A DNA stretch of 5,399 nucleotides from the NCBI GenBank assembly GCA_017861355.1, contig JAGFXQ010000258.1, positions 1 through 5,399 of the forward strand. Direction: 5' to 3'. Below the pieces are notes generated by a model. The model saw nothing but the letters and a program-made list of their open reading frames with translations, did not search any database and was not told the origin of the DNA. This document shows, piece by piece, positions 5,373 to 5,399 of the stretch (positions within the stretch are counted from its first letter, which is position 1; each line of letters opens with the position of its first letter). This DNA comes from Bacillota bacterium. GTDB taxonomy: Bacteria; Bacillota; Clostridia; Lachnospirales; Lachnospiraceae. The translations under genes were made by a program, and so were the position numbers.

Positions 5373-5399
5373 TTAATACCCCTTTCGTAAAAACAAAGC

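Overview
The window looks like chromosomal DNA of a low-to-moderate G+C anaerobic Firmicute, most likely a member of the Lachnospiraceae or a close clostridial relative. The evidence is AAAGGGG-type ribosome binding sites, a canonical TTGACA/TATACT promoter, McsA/McsB homologues, and large exported proteins that combine SH3b repeats, threonine-proline-lysine linkers, a glucosaminidase domain and cadherin-like beta-sandwich domains. The species assignment is an inference. All genes lie on the minus strand, so transcription runs from high to low coordinates.

Layout in transcription order. (1) 5372-2616 encodes a 918-residue secreted cell-wall hydrolase: signal peptide, three SH3b-like domains, a TPKP-rich linker, a fourth divergent SH3-like domain, a GH73-type beta-N-acetylglucosaminidase region and a C-terminal cadherin-like domain. 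(2) The 268-bp intergenic stretch 2348-2615 holds three consecutive hairpins. The last, at 2440-2476, is followed by a short T-tract and is probably the terminator. A 36-codon open frame of unknown status overlaps the first two. (3) 2347-1106 encodes a 413-residue membrane-anchored surface protein: signal peptide, cohesin-like domain, cadherin-like domain, an unrecognised extracellular domain, one transmembrane helix and a short acidic tail. (4) A compact promoter with an extended -10 element and a 21-bp palindrome sits at 1063-1102. (5) 1037-663 encodes a 124-residue GntR regulator of YtrA type. (6) 657-109 is mcsA. (7) 116-1 is the start of mcsB, cut by the window edge.

The last three genes are spaced like one operon: a 5-nt gap between gntR and mcsA, and an 8-nt overlap between mcsA and mcsB. 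In Bacillus and relatives the matching operon is ctsR-mcsA-mcsB-clpC, which controls and performs arginine phosphorylation and ClpCP proteolysis. Here a YtrA-type GntR gene holds the place of ctsR, and a perfect inverted repeat overlaps the -10 box. The simplest reading is an autoregulated protein quality-control operon whose CtsR repressor has been replaced by an unrelated one. This is the most interesting feature of the window. The two upstream genes encode surface proteins that share a cadherin-like domain type and may act together at the cell wall. No mobile element, CRISPR array, tRNA or rRNA was seen.
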